This document shows, one piece after another, positions 1 through 11,485 of a stretch of DNA of 64,000 nucleotides. The stretch covers positions 10,240 through 74,239 of the forward strand of contig MU657170.1 of assembly GCA_026770575.1 (NCBI GenBank), read 5' to 3'. Source of the stretch: Pelagophyceae sp. CCMP2097. Lineage: Eukaryota; Sar; Pelagophyceae. The stretch's first letter is position 1, and every line of letters begins with the position of its first letter. Under the pieces are notes generated by a model. It saw only the letters and a program-made list of their open reading frames with translations, had not been told where the DNA came from and ran no database searches. The position numbers and the translations under genes were made by a program.

Positions 1-7
1 CGGGCCG

Positions 8-108
8 CTGATTTTTTTTCCGCTTAGCCGGTTCTTAAATTGACCTTTACTCTAGAATAGGAATCCTAGAACTCAGATTAAGAACCGGCTAAGCGGGAAA
101 AAAATCAG
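8..108. repeat. Fold-back (inverted-repeat) element
   Basis: Arms at 8-38 and 78-108 are reverse complements with 30 of 31 positions matching (one base differs in the T-run/C-run), separated by a 39-base AT-rich spacer. The arms carry the core GGTTCTTAA. The element sits in an AT-rich island unlike the surrounding GC-rich DNA. It could be a MITE-like transposon remnant or the end of a larger element cut by the window edge. No clear target-site duplication is seen. Confidence 0.7.
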
Positions 109-249
109 AGGCCGGAATATGCCGTTAATAGCGGCTTTGACGCTGCCAGGGGACGCGCCTAGGTCCCCTCCTTCCACCCCCAAATCAAGGCGTCCGTGGA
201 AGACCTCTGAGAGAAATTTAGCATAGGCAGAGTCCGGACCGACCATCGG

Positions 250-425
250 TTCCTAAAAAAAACGCCGGTCAGATTAAGAACCGGGCCCCTGGAGCCGGAT
301 AATATCCCAATAAGGGATTTAATGGATTTTAATTGGGTCTTATAAATGCCTTATTGAGATATTGAACGTCTTTCGTCGATTTTTTCGTCGGTTCTTAATC
401 TGACCTGGTTCTTAATGTGAGTTCT
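250..425. repeat. Scattered copies of the GGTTCTTAA repeat motif
   Basis: The arm motif of the fold-back element recurs in both orientations: AGATTAAGAACCGG near 272-285, CGGTTCTTAATCTGACC near 388-404 and GGTTCTTAATGTGAG near 406-420. The clustering suggests a degraded array of the same mobile or tandem element. The stretch is AT-rich and I see no coding potential in it. Confidence 0.5.
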
Positions 426-429
426 ATTC

Positions 430-1256
430 TAACCTCATTTAAAATAGGCGCCCGGCGCGCATCCCCTCCTGAACACAGGGACGTAACGCACATCTTGTTG
501 TTAAGAGCCCACAGCTCTGTTAGAAAGGTCAGAGGAGGGCGCCGGCGGGGGGGCGGGCGCTTTGGGGGGGTCGCGCGGGGTGAGAAAACCACTTGATCCA
601 AGAAGCAGCCGAGACTGCACATCAAGGGGGGTCGCGCGGGGTGGAGCCGAGGGCCCGACAGCGAAAAACAGGGCCCCGCGGCCCGGCGTGGGACGCACGG
701 CTTAACACGGCCGCGTCGCGCGCGCTCAACGGACGTTATTTGACCTCGCACAAGCAGAAAAAGCGCCTCGACGACGTCGCCGTCGTCTTCGCCAGCCAGG
801 TCAGCGCGAGGCTAACGCCCACGTACCACGCCCGCGCGCCGCGCACCGACAAAACTTGCCCCAAATCCCTGCGTCGTTCCGAGAGAAGGGCAAGGCGAAC
901 TTTGTCTGCCGATTGCTAGTTGCTTCGCCCCGATCTACGGATCTAGGCTGGGCATCTTCCTTGAAAGGACTTTCGAACTTGGCCAAGTTCGCGCCGCGCA
1001 GCCGCCCGAGTGCCTTCGTAATGACCCGCCTCCGATGCCTGGAGCCCCTCGAGAGAGAACGGAAGAGGTTCGATTCAACCAGAACTTGAAGGCCCCTTCC
1101 TAGGAAGAGGTTCGATGCCTTGTATTCACCCCCGAGGCTCCGAGGCCACCACCGGATCACCGCGCCCCGAGGCTCCGAGGCCGACCCCCGCGGGCCCTCG
1201 CATTTTGCCCGGCCGGATACAGACACTTGAGATTAAGAGGCCGGCCGGCCGCGCCT
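430..1256. other. Intergenic, no supportable gene
   Basis: Short open frames exist on both strands but none shows a domain, motif or protein-like composition I can support. A short direct repeat (GGAAGAGGTTCGAT) occurs near 1061 and 1104. The region lies downstream of the 3' end of the multi-CNBD gene, so it probably includes its 3' UTR. Confidence 0.4.
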
Positions 1257-4200
1257 TCACAGGACGCAATGCCGCGACGCCCGCAGCAGTTCGGAGAGCG
1301 ACAGGTCCGGCTGCCTTCGCTTGGGCTGTCGGTGGTAGCGCACGGTCAGCGCGGCGAGCGTTGGGGGTAGGAGCGCGGCGGCGGCGTGTTCGCTCGAACG
1401 CCTCTCATTGAGTTGCGCTGCGAACAACGCCGGCAGCGCCCGCAACTGCGTCGCCAGCGGCGGCTGCGACCGCGGCGAAGGCGCCCGGAGCCGAGGCAAC
1501 CGAGGCCGGTCCGGCGCGTGCAGCGTTTGCGGGTCGCGCGATGCGTACGAAGCGTCCCGGAACGACTGCGCGTCCCGGTACGACTGAACGTCCCGCGGTA
1601 ACATATACGAGTGCGCGTCCCGCGGCAACGTCTGCGGGCCGCGCGGAGCGTCCAGGCCGTACAAGTTGCCGTACGACTTGGAAGCGTGCGACCCCGACAC
1701 GTGCGACGCTGAGCCGTAGACGTTGCCGTAAGACTTCGTCACGTGCGACACGTGCGACGCGTTCGACGCCGCCCCATACGACGCCGCGCCGCTCAACGAC
1801 GGCGCGCCGCCAAAAGACGGCAGCGCCGCCGGGTGCCGGGATTGCGGCGCCCTGGCCGAACCGCCCATGGTCGACCCATTGTCGCCGCCGCGTTTTGGGA
1901 GCGCCGGGAGCGGATCGTGGCGCGGGGGCGTCGCGGGCCGGAGCGTGATGGCCGACGCGTCGTCGTCGAAGCCGTGGTCTGCCCAGGACACGTTTTCGGA
2001 GAGGCCTTGGAGCCGGAGCCGGGGGAACTTCACCAGCGAAACATCGACATTCGCCGCGTCGCCAATCGCCCAGGACGCGTCGCCGTCGTCGTCCGTTTGG
2101 ATCGGCGGGGAGGGCGAGGCGAGGAAGTCTAGGCGGTTGAACGCAAGAGTCGCCAACTGCCTCGTCGACACCTGCGGCGGCGGCCGCCTACGTATCGTGG
2201 GGCCTCTGCGAGGGCTCGTCCGGGCGAGCGTGGGGCCTCGGAGAGCAGGCGCGATTTCTCGAAGAGGGTCTTTGTAAAAATGCCTTGCACAAAGGTGGCC
2301 CTTTGGCGCAGAACTTGTCGTCCGACAAAAGGCAAAACTGACCTGGCCACGTTCGAAATGGTCCACTTGACCATCAGATCCAGCGACTGCGCCAGCTCGG
2401 CCACGACGGCGGGCAGGTTGGAACGGAGCCACGCGAGCGAGATGCTGACGACGTCGCATTCTGCCGTGGCATAAAAAGCGACTTGGTGCCCGTCCCCCAG
2501 CGCCGCACCCACGTCCGCGAAGACGGGAAAGGCCCCAAAGTTCGCAATCGCAGTCGGCTTGCGAGGCTTGCCGGGCTTGACGGAGGCCAATTGAGCCTCG
2601 CCGGAGACGACGAAGTAGACGTCGTCTTGCATCTCGGCAGCCGTTCGTAAAGACGCCCTCATCAGTGGGAAACGTTTGGCCTGCGCCCTGAGAGCGACGA
2701 CTTGCGAGAGAGTCACGTTCGCGAGCAAGGGCATGGCCTTGAAGAAGTGGAGCAATTCGACTTCGGCCCGGTCGTAAATACCCCTCCAATGAGCGTCGTA
2801 CGCCTTCTTCGAAAGAGCCACGCTTACCACCATCGACTTTGCTCTGTACGCCACCGGCGAGACGCCGCCGCCCCAGATCAAGGGGACGTGGCCGAACTGA
2901 TCGCCCGAAACGCCTAAAGTGACAACAGGCTGAAATCGCAAGAGGCCCCGTGGCCTGAGAGGCCCTTTGAGGCCACGTACTTTGGACTCTTCCTTGGACG
3001 GTCCCGTGGGCCAGTCCCTCGGAATGCCTCTCTGCGAAAGGTTCCCTGGACGGTCCCTGGAGACGGTCCTTTCCAAGGTCCCTCGACGGTCCCTTTGCGG
3101 CTCTCCCGTGTAGGGTCCCTCGGGCGGTCCCTTGGACGGTTCTTTCGACGGTCTCTTCGACCGCGGCCCCTCTGGGACGTACCCTGGGCGGGTCCTCGGA
3201 CAGTCCCTTGGACGGGCCCTCGCGCCGCTCTCAAACCATATGGCATCCCGTGCGAGGGACGGTGGAGGGACCCCGTAGGGGCCCCAACACGCGTCTCTGG
3301 CAAGGAACCCTGCGCGGGGGCTTGATAGGGCCCTTCGAAGAGGCCTTGATAGTGACCGCGCAGAGGCCTTGTCAGTGACCGCCAAAGAGAGCTTTTCAAG
3401 TTGTGCCGCACCCATTCGGGTCGCGGGTTTGGAAGAACGACCCAACCCGGCTTCTCGGGTCTGGTTCCGGTTCGGGGTTCGGGTTCGGGCCACGGCCAGA
3501 ATGAGGCGATGGGTCGTCTCAAACGCGCAAACCCGGCAATCACGACCCGCGGGCTCAAGGGCAAACCCGAACCCGTCGCTGCTCCTGTCTCCGGCTCCTG
3601 GAGACGGCCCCGAGAGACGACCATTCGAAAAGTCCCCTCGAGACGGCCTTTTCGATGGCCATTCGAAACGGCGCCTTGAGACGGCCCCTCGAGACGGCCC
3701 CTCAAAACGGCGCCTTGGGACGGCGCTTCGAGAAGGCCCCTCGAGGACGGCCCCTTTCGACGGCCATTCGAAACGGCCCCTCGAGACGGCCCCTCGAGAG
3801 GCTCGGACGGTCCCTCGGATGGTCGCTTGGGCGGTCCCTTGGACACTTCCTTTGGACAGTTACATTTGAGGGTCCCTCGACGGGCCCTCTGGGACAGTCG
3901 CTTTGATTGACGGCCCCTCGACGGTCTCTTGGACGGTCACTCGGATGCCGGCCCCTCGAGACTGCGGCCCCTCGACGTCCACTGGACGGTCCCTCGGAAG
4001 GTCCCTCGGAAGGTCACTCGGTCGCTCGGACGGTCACTCGGACGGGCCCTCGGAGTCGCCGCGGAGGCCCGGACTCTTGCAAGGAACCCTGAGTGGGGGC
4101 TTGAGAGGGGCCTTGAAAAAGGCCTCGCAAGCGACCGCGCAGAGGCCGGGCAAGTGGCCACGAAAGAGGCCTTGCAGGGGCCCGTCCGGAGGGCTCTTCA

Positions 4201-7200
4201 AGGGCCCTCCAAAGAGCCCTTGCAAGCGACCGCGCAGAGGCCGGGCAAGTGGCCTAGAAAGAGGCCTTGCAAGGGCCCGTCCGGAGGGCTCTTCAAGGGC
4301 CCTCCAAAGAGCCCTTGCAAGCGACCGCGCAGAGGCCGGGCAAGTGGCCTAGAAAGAGGCCTTGCAAGGGCCCGTCCGGAGGGCTCTTCAAGGGTCCTTG
4401 AAAGAGGCCGCCCAAGAGGCCTTGTAAGTGACCGCGCAGAGGCCGGGCAAGTGGCCGCGAAAGAGGCCTTGCAGGGTCGTCCTCGAGACGGCCTCTCGTA
4501 GGGTCCTTTGGAGGCCCGTCTTTCGAAACGGGCCCTCGAGGCGGTTCTTGGAGAGAGGGGCCCTCGAGAGAGGGCCCCTCGATCGATCGGGTCGAGGGGC
4601 CCTCTCTCGGCGGTGTGCTTCTGCGAGCCCAAGGGGCCGCCCAAGGGACCGCCCAAGGGCGAGTCGTTGTTGCACCACTCTTTGTGTTGCGTTTTAATCA
4701 AATCCCTCAATACGTTGTTTAAAACATGTTCCCTCAACAGCGTTTCGGCCGCATTTTTGGACGCCGGTCCTCGCATTGCCCGACCACGCTGCCGTCTTTG
4801 TGGACCATGTCGACCGCCCCCATGGCGACGACGTGGACTCGGCCGCCGTCGGACTTGCTTTGGGACTTGAAATGTTCGAGGAATTCGCCCGAGGAGAAGC
4901 ACCTGCAGTCCAAAAAAGGGAGCAGCGCCGCTAAAGTCGCATCTTCCAAGCCGGAGAAGATGTCCAGGGGCCTCAGCAGCTCGGAGAAGAAGGCGAAGCG
5001 CATGGTCTGAAACATTTCGGACGCGTCTTGCAGCGAAGGCCGCGGCTTGGCGGCCGCACCCGCTGCACCCGGTCCCCGGCGGTGGTTCGCGCCGTCGTGC
5101 TGGACTCTGGCCTCGAAAGTCTGGAGTTGATGCAGTCTTGCTCTTAAGAGCGAGGGTCGTAACTGCATTGTTCCCAAGTCGCTGTACCAGTGCGGATCGT
5201 CTCGGAAGATGTCTAGATATTGAGCCCTCGAGAGCACCAGCAGCTCCGTCGGCGAATGCGCGACCATGGTGGCGCACCTCAGAACTGGGCCCGCAAAGAT
5301 GGTGGGCTCTCCGAAGCCATCTCCCGCGATTAACGTCCCGAGGTGCGCCCCGAATCCGGTCCGAGAAGCCGCAGAGGGCGCGTTCGAGCCGCGCTGCACC
5401 TTTGCCCAGAGGGCCTTGGACTGGGCGCATTGAGTGAGAGTATGATCGATGATGCCGTCGTCGTCGAGTCGAGCCTCCACAGCGTCCAACCCCAGGTACA
5501 AGCCGACACTGCCGGTGAGCACCAGAAAAAAGTGGCCGCAGTCCGCGTCCTCCTCTTCGTCCCGCAAAGTGTTGGAGTCGACGTGTTCGCCGGACCAGAG
5601 AACTTCGCCCGCCGGAACTTCTCGAGCCCAAGCGGCTCGCAAGACGACTTTTTGGACTTCATACGTCAGTTGCTCCATCAGACCCTGCCGTTTGAACAAG
5701 TCGAGTAAGAGCTGGATGTGCTCTTCGCTCCGCAGAGCGGAAGGCACGTGCCGTAAGAGCTGGAGGCCCCGCTCCGCCGTTAAACAGTCTCGGACCACAA
5801 AGTGGTGCCCGGTAGACTCGTCCTTGTCAAAGGCCGGCCAAGGCGACGATTTCGGCGACTTGGTCGGCGACTTGGTCGGCGACTTTGTCGGCGTGGCCGT
5901 GGGCCATTTCTCCAGCACCCTCGCCTGCCACTCGAGCACACGCTCCTTTGAGACGCATAAAACCTTGGTCCCATCTTGCGCCGCCACCGCCGTCTCGAAG
6001 CGCGGCTGCGCCGTCGCCGATAGAGTGTGCTCCGAGCCGAAGGAGTCTCCTGGGCCGACGACAGCACAGCACGTCGAGGCCTTGTCTCCCAGGGATCCTG
6101 CGGCAACCAACCCGAGCCTGTCCGGCGGCGGCCCGTCTAAGGTCGGCCTCCGCCGCGAAGCCGTGCGTGGCGCGGGGTGGCGGGGTGCTTGCACCGCGGG
6201 CTGGTGCCTCGGGGCTTCAAGGCCGCTATTCATTCGGAGACCGCTCAGACTCCTCCGCGGCCCCAGGCCGCTCGCGCTCCGCCGAGAAGCGGGCGGCTTC
6301 GCCTTGCCCTTTTTGGTGTTGGAGTCGTCCTCCGACGCGATTTTGGCCCCTTTGCGGAACCTAGTATCAGGCCTCAAAACGAGAACTCTTCGCCCTCTTC
6401 AACGGGGCTCTGGGGAGCTGCCTTTCTTGGGGGGGGGCAACCTCTGGGTCTCCCAGCCGGCCTCGATCCCCTCTGCCACCCCTGCGGAGGCCCGCCGATG
6501 CGTTGATCGAATGATTGCCTCGAATTGACGTTTCATCTCTTGACGCGGGTTGTTCATTTCTTGACGCGGGTTTTACAGCGCCACGGCGCCATTCACCACG
6601 ATATAAAAGTCGGCGCACTCCTCGCCCTGCGTATACACCACCGCGCCCTTGTGCAGCGATTTGAGCGTCACACCCGGGAGGAGGAAAAGGACGTCGGCGT
6701 CTGTGCCGACGTGTCGGAAAAACCTGCGCCGCGCGTGACGGCAACGAGACGCGCACGACGGCCACGCCGACGAGAAGACGCAACAACGACCACGCTCTTC
6801 TATTGGGTGCGCATGCCAAGCTCTCCTCTCGGCCATTTGCTGTGTCTCTCTCTATGGCCCCTCTGGACGGGCCCTCTGGACGGGCCCTCCGGACGGGCCC
6901 TCCGGAAGGTCTCTCGATACACGGCCCTTCTGGACGGCCCCACTGGATACACGGCCCCTCTGGACGATCCCTCTGAAATGTCTAAATGGGAAGCCTCTGG
7001 AGGGTCCCTCTGGACAGCCCCTCTGCGGCGGCCCCTCTGCGGTGGCCGACCCGGACCTTTGCGACGGCAGAGGGGCTTTTTGCGGTTCTTCGGAAAGGTC
7101 CCTTTTCGACGAAAAGGTCCGACGAAAAGGTCCCTTTTCGACGGTGCACCCCGCCCCTGGACATTTCGCCAATACGGGCCCTCTCAAAGGCGCCTCTCGA

Positions 7201-10200
7201 CGGTCCCTCTCGACGGTGGCCGACTCGGACCGAGAAAGGGCGTCTCCGTTTTTTCGGCCCTTTTCGACGGGAACCCGTCTCTCGAGGGTCCCTCTCCACG
7301 CCCCCTTTGCGGTCCCTCTGAAAGGTCCCTCTGGACGGGCCGCAAAGGCGGCCGCCTCGGACCTTGCCGAGGGAGCTGAGCCGCCGCGTCGGACATGGCA
7401 TCATGGGATGCATGCCTCACGGGCTCATGCTATCTAGGATGCCTCGTCTCAGAGGGACCTTGCCTCAGCGACTTTGTCTCAGCGACTTTGTCTCACAGGG
7501 ACCCCGTCTTTGGGATGTTGTTTGCCGAGAATCGACGCGGCGTTGGCACGAGAGCGACTTTAAGAAATTCGTGAGCAGGCGCAGTCCGCGCGGCGTGCGC
7601 TCCTTCGGTGCCACCGTGACAAGTTCGAGACATAAGTCGCGGTCCAAGACAAGGCCTTCCTTTGAGACGTCATCGAAAGCGTCGCAGTCGAGCACGAGAA
7701 GGAGGCAATCCCGGCGAGCCACTATCGAAGCCGACCGAGGTGTGGAGAAGATCAAAGACCGTTCGCCAAACGCGTCGCCCGGCTGCAGCACGTTCCGACG
7801 CACGCCCAAAGCCGAAGTCGCGCCGTCCTAGAGAGGACTCGTTTCTTTGCCCCCTTTGCGTCTTATGGAAGAGTCGTTTCTTTCTTTCCGCCTCTCCGCT
7901 CCGGCGCCCCGTCTCCCGCAACCGTCTCCCGCAACTTCCTCTCCCGGCGTCCACGAGGCTTTCAGACCCGCGTCCTCGTTTTCGAGGAAGCGGGCACTGC
8001 CGGCCACCTTCTCCGCGGCGTGCCTTTGCGAAGCAACCAGGCTCCCCTCCGAGTCGGACTCCGAGTCGCTTCGTAAAACTTCAAAAGATCGGCCCATGGA
8101 CTCTTGCCGCCGCCTTTTCGGCGGGAAGAGGCCCGCCGCGACGGCGGTGGACGAAGGTGGCTCGTCCGCGCCCCCCGCCACGTAAACGTACGCCGAGCCA
8201 GTAACAAGAATGTAAAACGAACGCCCGATCTCGCCCTGGTAGCCTACAAGCGCCGTCGAAAGGAGGCGCGTGGGGGCGCTTTTCGGACTCTGCGGGGCCT
8301 TTCCGTCGGGCCCCGGCGTTGATGCTCGCGACTCGGCGGTTTTCCAAAAAGCATCCCGGCGCGGCCCGTCGCAGATGGGCTGGCCTTCCTTTGCGAGTTG
8401 GAGAGTGAGGCGCTTGCAGAGGCCTCTTCGGTGGACGGCGGAGATGGACTGCCCGAAGCACCCGCCGCCGCGGCCCACGCCGACCTGCGAAACGTACCGC
8501 AGCAGCATTTCGACCTAGAATCGGCCACGACTCCAGGCGGCAGTCGCTCCAGAAGAGGCCGCCTGTTTCACAAAGCCCCCCCCGGCGTGCATCTTTCACG
8601 ATCCCGGGCCGATCCGCGCGTCTTTCACGATGCAAGGTCCGACGCACGACGCGCGCCGTAGAACCCCCCCGCCGTGCATCTCTGGCGCCGGTCGGCCATC
8701 CGCGGTTGCCTTTGAACGGCGCGGGGGTCGGACGTCGACGGCCGTCCTGTCCGTTGGGGGCTTGGCCAAAACGGACGTGCAAAGGGCCAACGGAAAGATA
8801 ATTGTCCGCCTCTGCAGAATAGACCCAAGCGCCCTGCCGACCGCCGCCGCGGGCACGACGAGGATGCAGCAATCCGTCTCCGCGCCTAGGCAAAGACGGA
8901 TGACAAGTGCAACGACGGGACGGCGGCAAGAGCACTTTCGAGGCAGCCGCAATACGCCGCGGGAGGCGCAGGGCGGCCGCTGCTCCGGCGCTGCTCCGGC
9001 GTCGTTCGAGCCACTCGGGCACCAGGGCGGTTTAAAAGGTTTGGTTGGGATGCACTTGGGATCAGACCCGACTTGGAATCACATTTGGACGCCGCTTCCG
9101 CACGAAAGCCACGAAGGCCGTTACTCTGTTCTTCCATCGTAAGCGCGTCGCAGATCTGGTCCTGCTCCAGCTCCGACCGCACCAAAGCGTCGCCTAGCAG
9201 AGAGGTCTCGACGCTCGGGCCACAAGGGTCAAAGGTCTCAACGACGCGGGTCGGCCAAGGCAAGGGTCGCCCGCGCAGGAAGGTCTCAGCGACAAACCTG
9301 GCAAAAACACCACCTCAGCTGCGTCTCTCGAATTGCGGTGCAAAATGGGCATGTGCGTCTGGTGGCGCAGTTTGCCGCGGAGGAGGAAATATAAAGTCTC
9401 GGCGGATTTATCCACTGTATGATCCTGAACCGACGCCACCAATTTGGCAACTTCGTCGGCGTTGCGCTTTTGCACCGACGCTCTCCGTAATGTAGAGGCA
9501 GCCGCCAGCGACGCGCGGTGGTGCTCCTGGGCCTTGGTCGGGCCCTCGTTTTCGGAAAAGCCAGGGAGGCCCTGGAGGCCACATCGCGGCGATTTGAAAG
9601 CTGTCGGCAGCTGCGGCTGCTCCGACCGCTTCGACGATTCGTTTGCGATGAACAACTCTTCTCCTTGTGCTAAAATGCGCAAGGAAGCGGATTTCGCGAA
9701 GTGTCGTACGGCATTGTTCGGTAATTGCCTGAAGAATTCAAACGACCGCAAACCTCGGGCGACGATGGTGTCGTCCGATGCATGGCGCTTCTGAGCTTTC
9801 AAGACATTCAGAAGATGGTCGACCTTTGAAGTCGGCGAGCCGTCGCCGGCGCCGTCTTGCTGCATTAAATCGAGGTCGCACCGTTTCGCCGCGAAAAGGA
9901 GCGAATCCGCCGTCGCCACGTAATTCGCCTCCCAACGTTCTTCACCAGCCGCCGCGTCGAGGACCAAATGGTCGCCAAACGCGTCGCCCCTTGCGAGAGA
10001 CCGCGGGCCCGCCCTTTCGGAAGCGTCTTTCAATTCAACGGAACCGAAGAAAATAATGTAGACCGCGGTGCACCTTTGATCTTTCGCCACGATCGTCTCG
10101 CCCGCGGAGACGCGCGTCACCATCAGAGCGCGGCATAACGCGTTTAATCTGACAGAAGCTTCCGTCGCGTCGACGTCTTCCGTCAACTTTGCGATCATGT

Positions 10201-10813
10201 CCAGCTCTGACAATTCGTCCAAAATCACCTCGACATCTCCCATAGTGCGATGCTTCGACTTTTGCTCTAAAGCATGCAGCACGGGCTGCTTGAAACGCAG
10301 GAAGTCGGCCATGGAAGCGTCGTTGCCCTTGACGGCCACCACGGATCGCCCCTCTTCGCGTGCCTCGATCACACGGCGCTGCGTGTGCATCGGCTCCGTC
10401 AAACGCAGCAAAGAGCGCGCCTTGAGCATCACGCGCCGCCTACACTCGGAGCATCACCTTCGCTCCGGCGACGCCGCTGCATCCGCTCGAGCTCCGGCGA
10501 CGACGCGGCAACTCTCGCTCCGGCGACGCTGCGGCAACTCTCGCTCCGGCGAAGCCGCGGCCGCCACGCGTCGTTCGAAGCGCGACCGCCACGCGTTCGA
10601 AACGCGGCCGCGCGCCCCCGCCGGCCTCTGCGGCGCCGAAGAGCGGGACGCGGCGGCGGACGTGTTTCTCGCCAACAGTTCGTGACGCTCTGTCGTTGTC
10701 TGTCTTCGCATCTTCGGCGCTGCTCGAGGCGACTCCGCCGCGGCCGCCAGCCGCGAAGGCGGCGGCGACGGCGCGGGCCAGTCCGCAGCCAAAGGCGCGG
10801 GCGCCTCGGCCAT
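1257..10813 (-). CDS. Giant protein with about seven cyclic-nucleotide-binding (CNB) domains
   Basis: I read this as one multi-exon gene on the minus strand. Open segments carrying CNB-domain signatures follow one another without an intervening start: about 9290-10440, 9040-9290, 8670-8930, 7830-8508, 7465-7809, 6573-6836, 4734-6377, 2129-2917 and the Ser/Tyr-rich C-terminal tail ending at 1257. The beta-roll signatures, N to C, are CTAVYIIFFGSVEL, AETLYFLLRGKL, SFYILVTGSAYVYV, DFYIVVNGAVAL, HFFLVLTGSVGLYL, RVHVVAMGAVDM and DDVYFVVSGEAQL. Phosphate-binding-cassette-like strings follow most of them. The best is GDAFGERSLIFSTPRSA near 7780, which keeps the Glu and Arg used to bind cyclic nucleotide in PKA-type domains; others (GDSFGSEHTL, GDGFGEPTIF, GDAFGDHLVL) are more divergent. 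A TPTKSPTKSP repeat lies near 5860. The N-terminal exon (ATG at 10813) is tentative: an acceptor (GTGTAG) at about 10441 precedes the strongly coding frame. Exon borders are not resolved, and two adjacent genes are possible. No channel, kinase or GEF domain is visible, so its role is unknown. Confidence 0.7.
2940..4660. repeat. Intronic degenerate tandem repeats, including a ~95-bp unit
   Basis: This non-coding stretch lies between CNB-coding segments and is probably an intron. It is packed with variants of GGTCCCTCGGACGGTCC and CCTCGAGACGGCC. At 4137-4530 it becomes an ordered tandem array: the marker GCGCAGAGGCCGGGCAAG recurs at 4137, 4232, 4327 and 4434 (spacing 95, 95 and 107 bp). Open frames over it are by-products of the repeat. 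Confidence 0.75.
6840..7500. repeat. Second intronic degenerate repeat block in the CNB gene
   Basis: Repeats of GGACGGGCCCTCTGGACGG and TCCCTCTGGACAG type, plus AAGGTCCCTTTTCGACG, fill the interval between the CNB-coding segments at 6573-6836 and 7465-7809. They resemble the 2940-4660 block in composition, with a core GGTCC/GGCCC every 12-20 bases. Confidence 0.65.
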
Positions 10814-11149
10814 GTCACGACGTCACGATCTCGAGCCCCGAGCCCCACGAGAGCCCGCGACGGTTTCACCACGAGTTCACCCTTCCCTTCGAAAATCCAT
10901 CGACGGAAAATTAGGAAAATCAGTCTCGAGTGACACACCCGCCCAGCCGCGGGCGCCCGTCTCGCCTCTGTTGGACTCCTGCATCCTGGACTGGGACGGC
11001 AAAAAAGCTCGAGACTGACTTTCACTCTCTTCCGGAAAAGGAGGCGACACCGTGACTGATGGCCGACAGGGCTTTTGCCAAGCTATATGCTACAATTGTA
11101 CCCCGAGGCGGCAGTTCTAAGAGCACCTCAGTTTAGACAACGCAGCAAG

Positions 11150-11300
11150 GTTCACGCGACGCGCGCGTGGACGAGAGAGGCGCGGACGAGCAGAGACAAC
11201 ACGGAGGCCGGCTTCGAGGCGCAGAGATGGTTTTCTGTGCAAGGGAACACACGCCTAGGCGGGCGTCGAGACGACGAGGACCAGGGGGCGGTGGACGTGC
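11150..11300. repeat. Dispersed repeat, copy 1
   Basis: Two blocks, GTGGACGAGAGAGGCGCGG plus ACGAGCAGAGACAACAC (from about 11165) and CGCCTAGGCGGGCGTCGAG (from about 11250), recur with few changes at 18910-19060; the first block also recurs at 19395-19460. The copy lies between the divergent CNB and ubiquitin-like genes, so it overlaps their likely promoter or 5' UTR. Confidence 0.55.
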
Positions 11301-11485
11301 CCTGCGCAGGGCTGCGCGCCGTCGGAGACGCCAGAGTCGAGTGATTCCATCTCCATTTGATCGGGATTTGATTTATGCAGACGTTGTCGGCCAAACGAAA
11401 GTTCTCGAACAAGAAGTCTACTCCGGCGCTTGAACAAGAACTTGAACTTGGTCGTCGGTCGCGGCCCCGGCGCGTCGTCGGTGGC

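Noticed and set aside
3914..4690. Long Arg/Pro/Gly-rich open frames on both strands
   Set aside because: They arise from the tandem repeat; frames are open on both strands and lack protein-like diversity.
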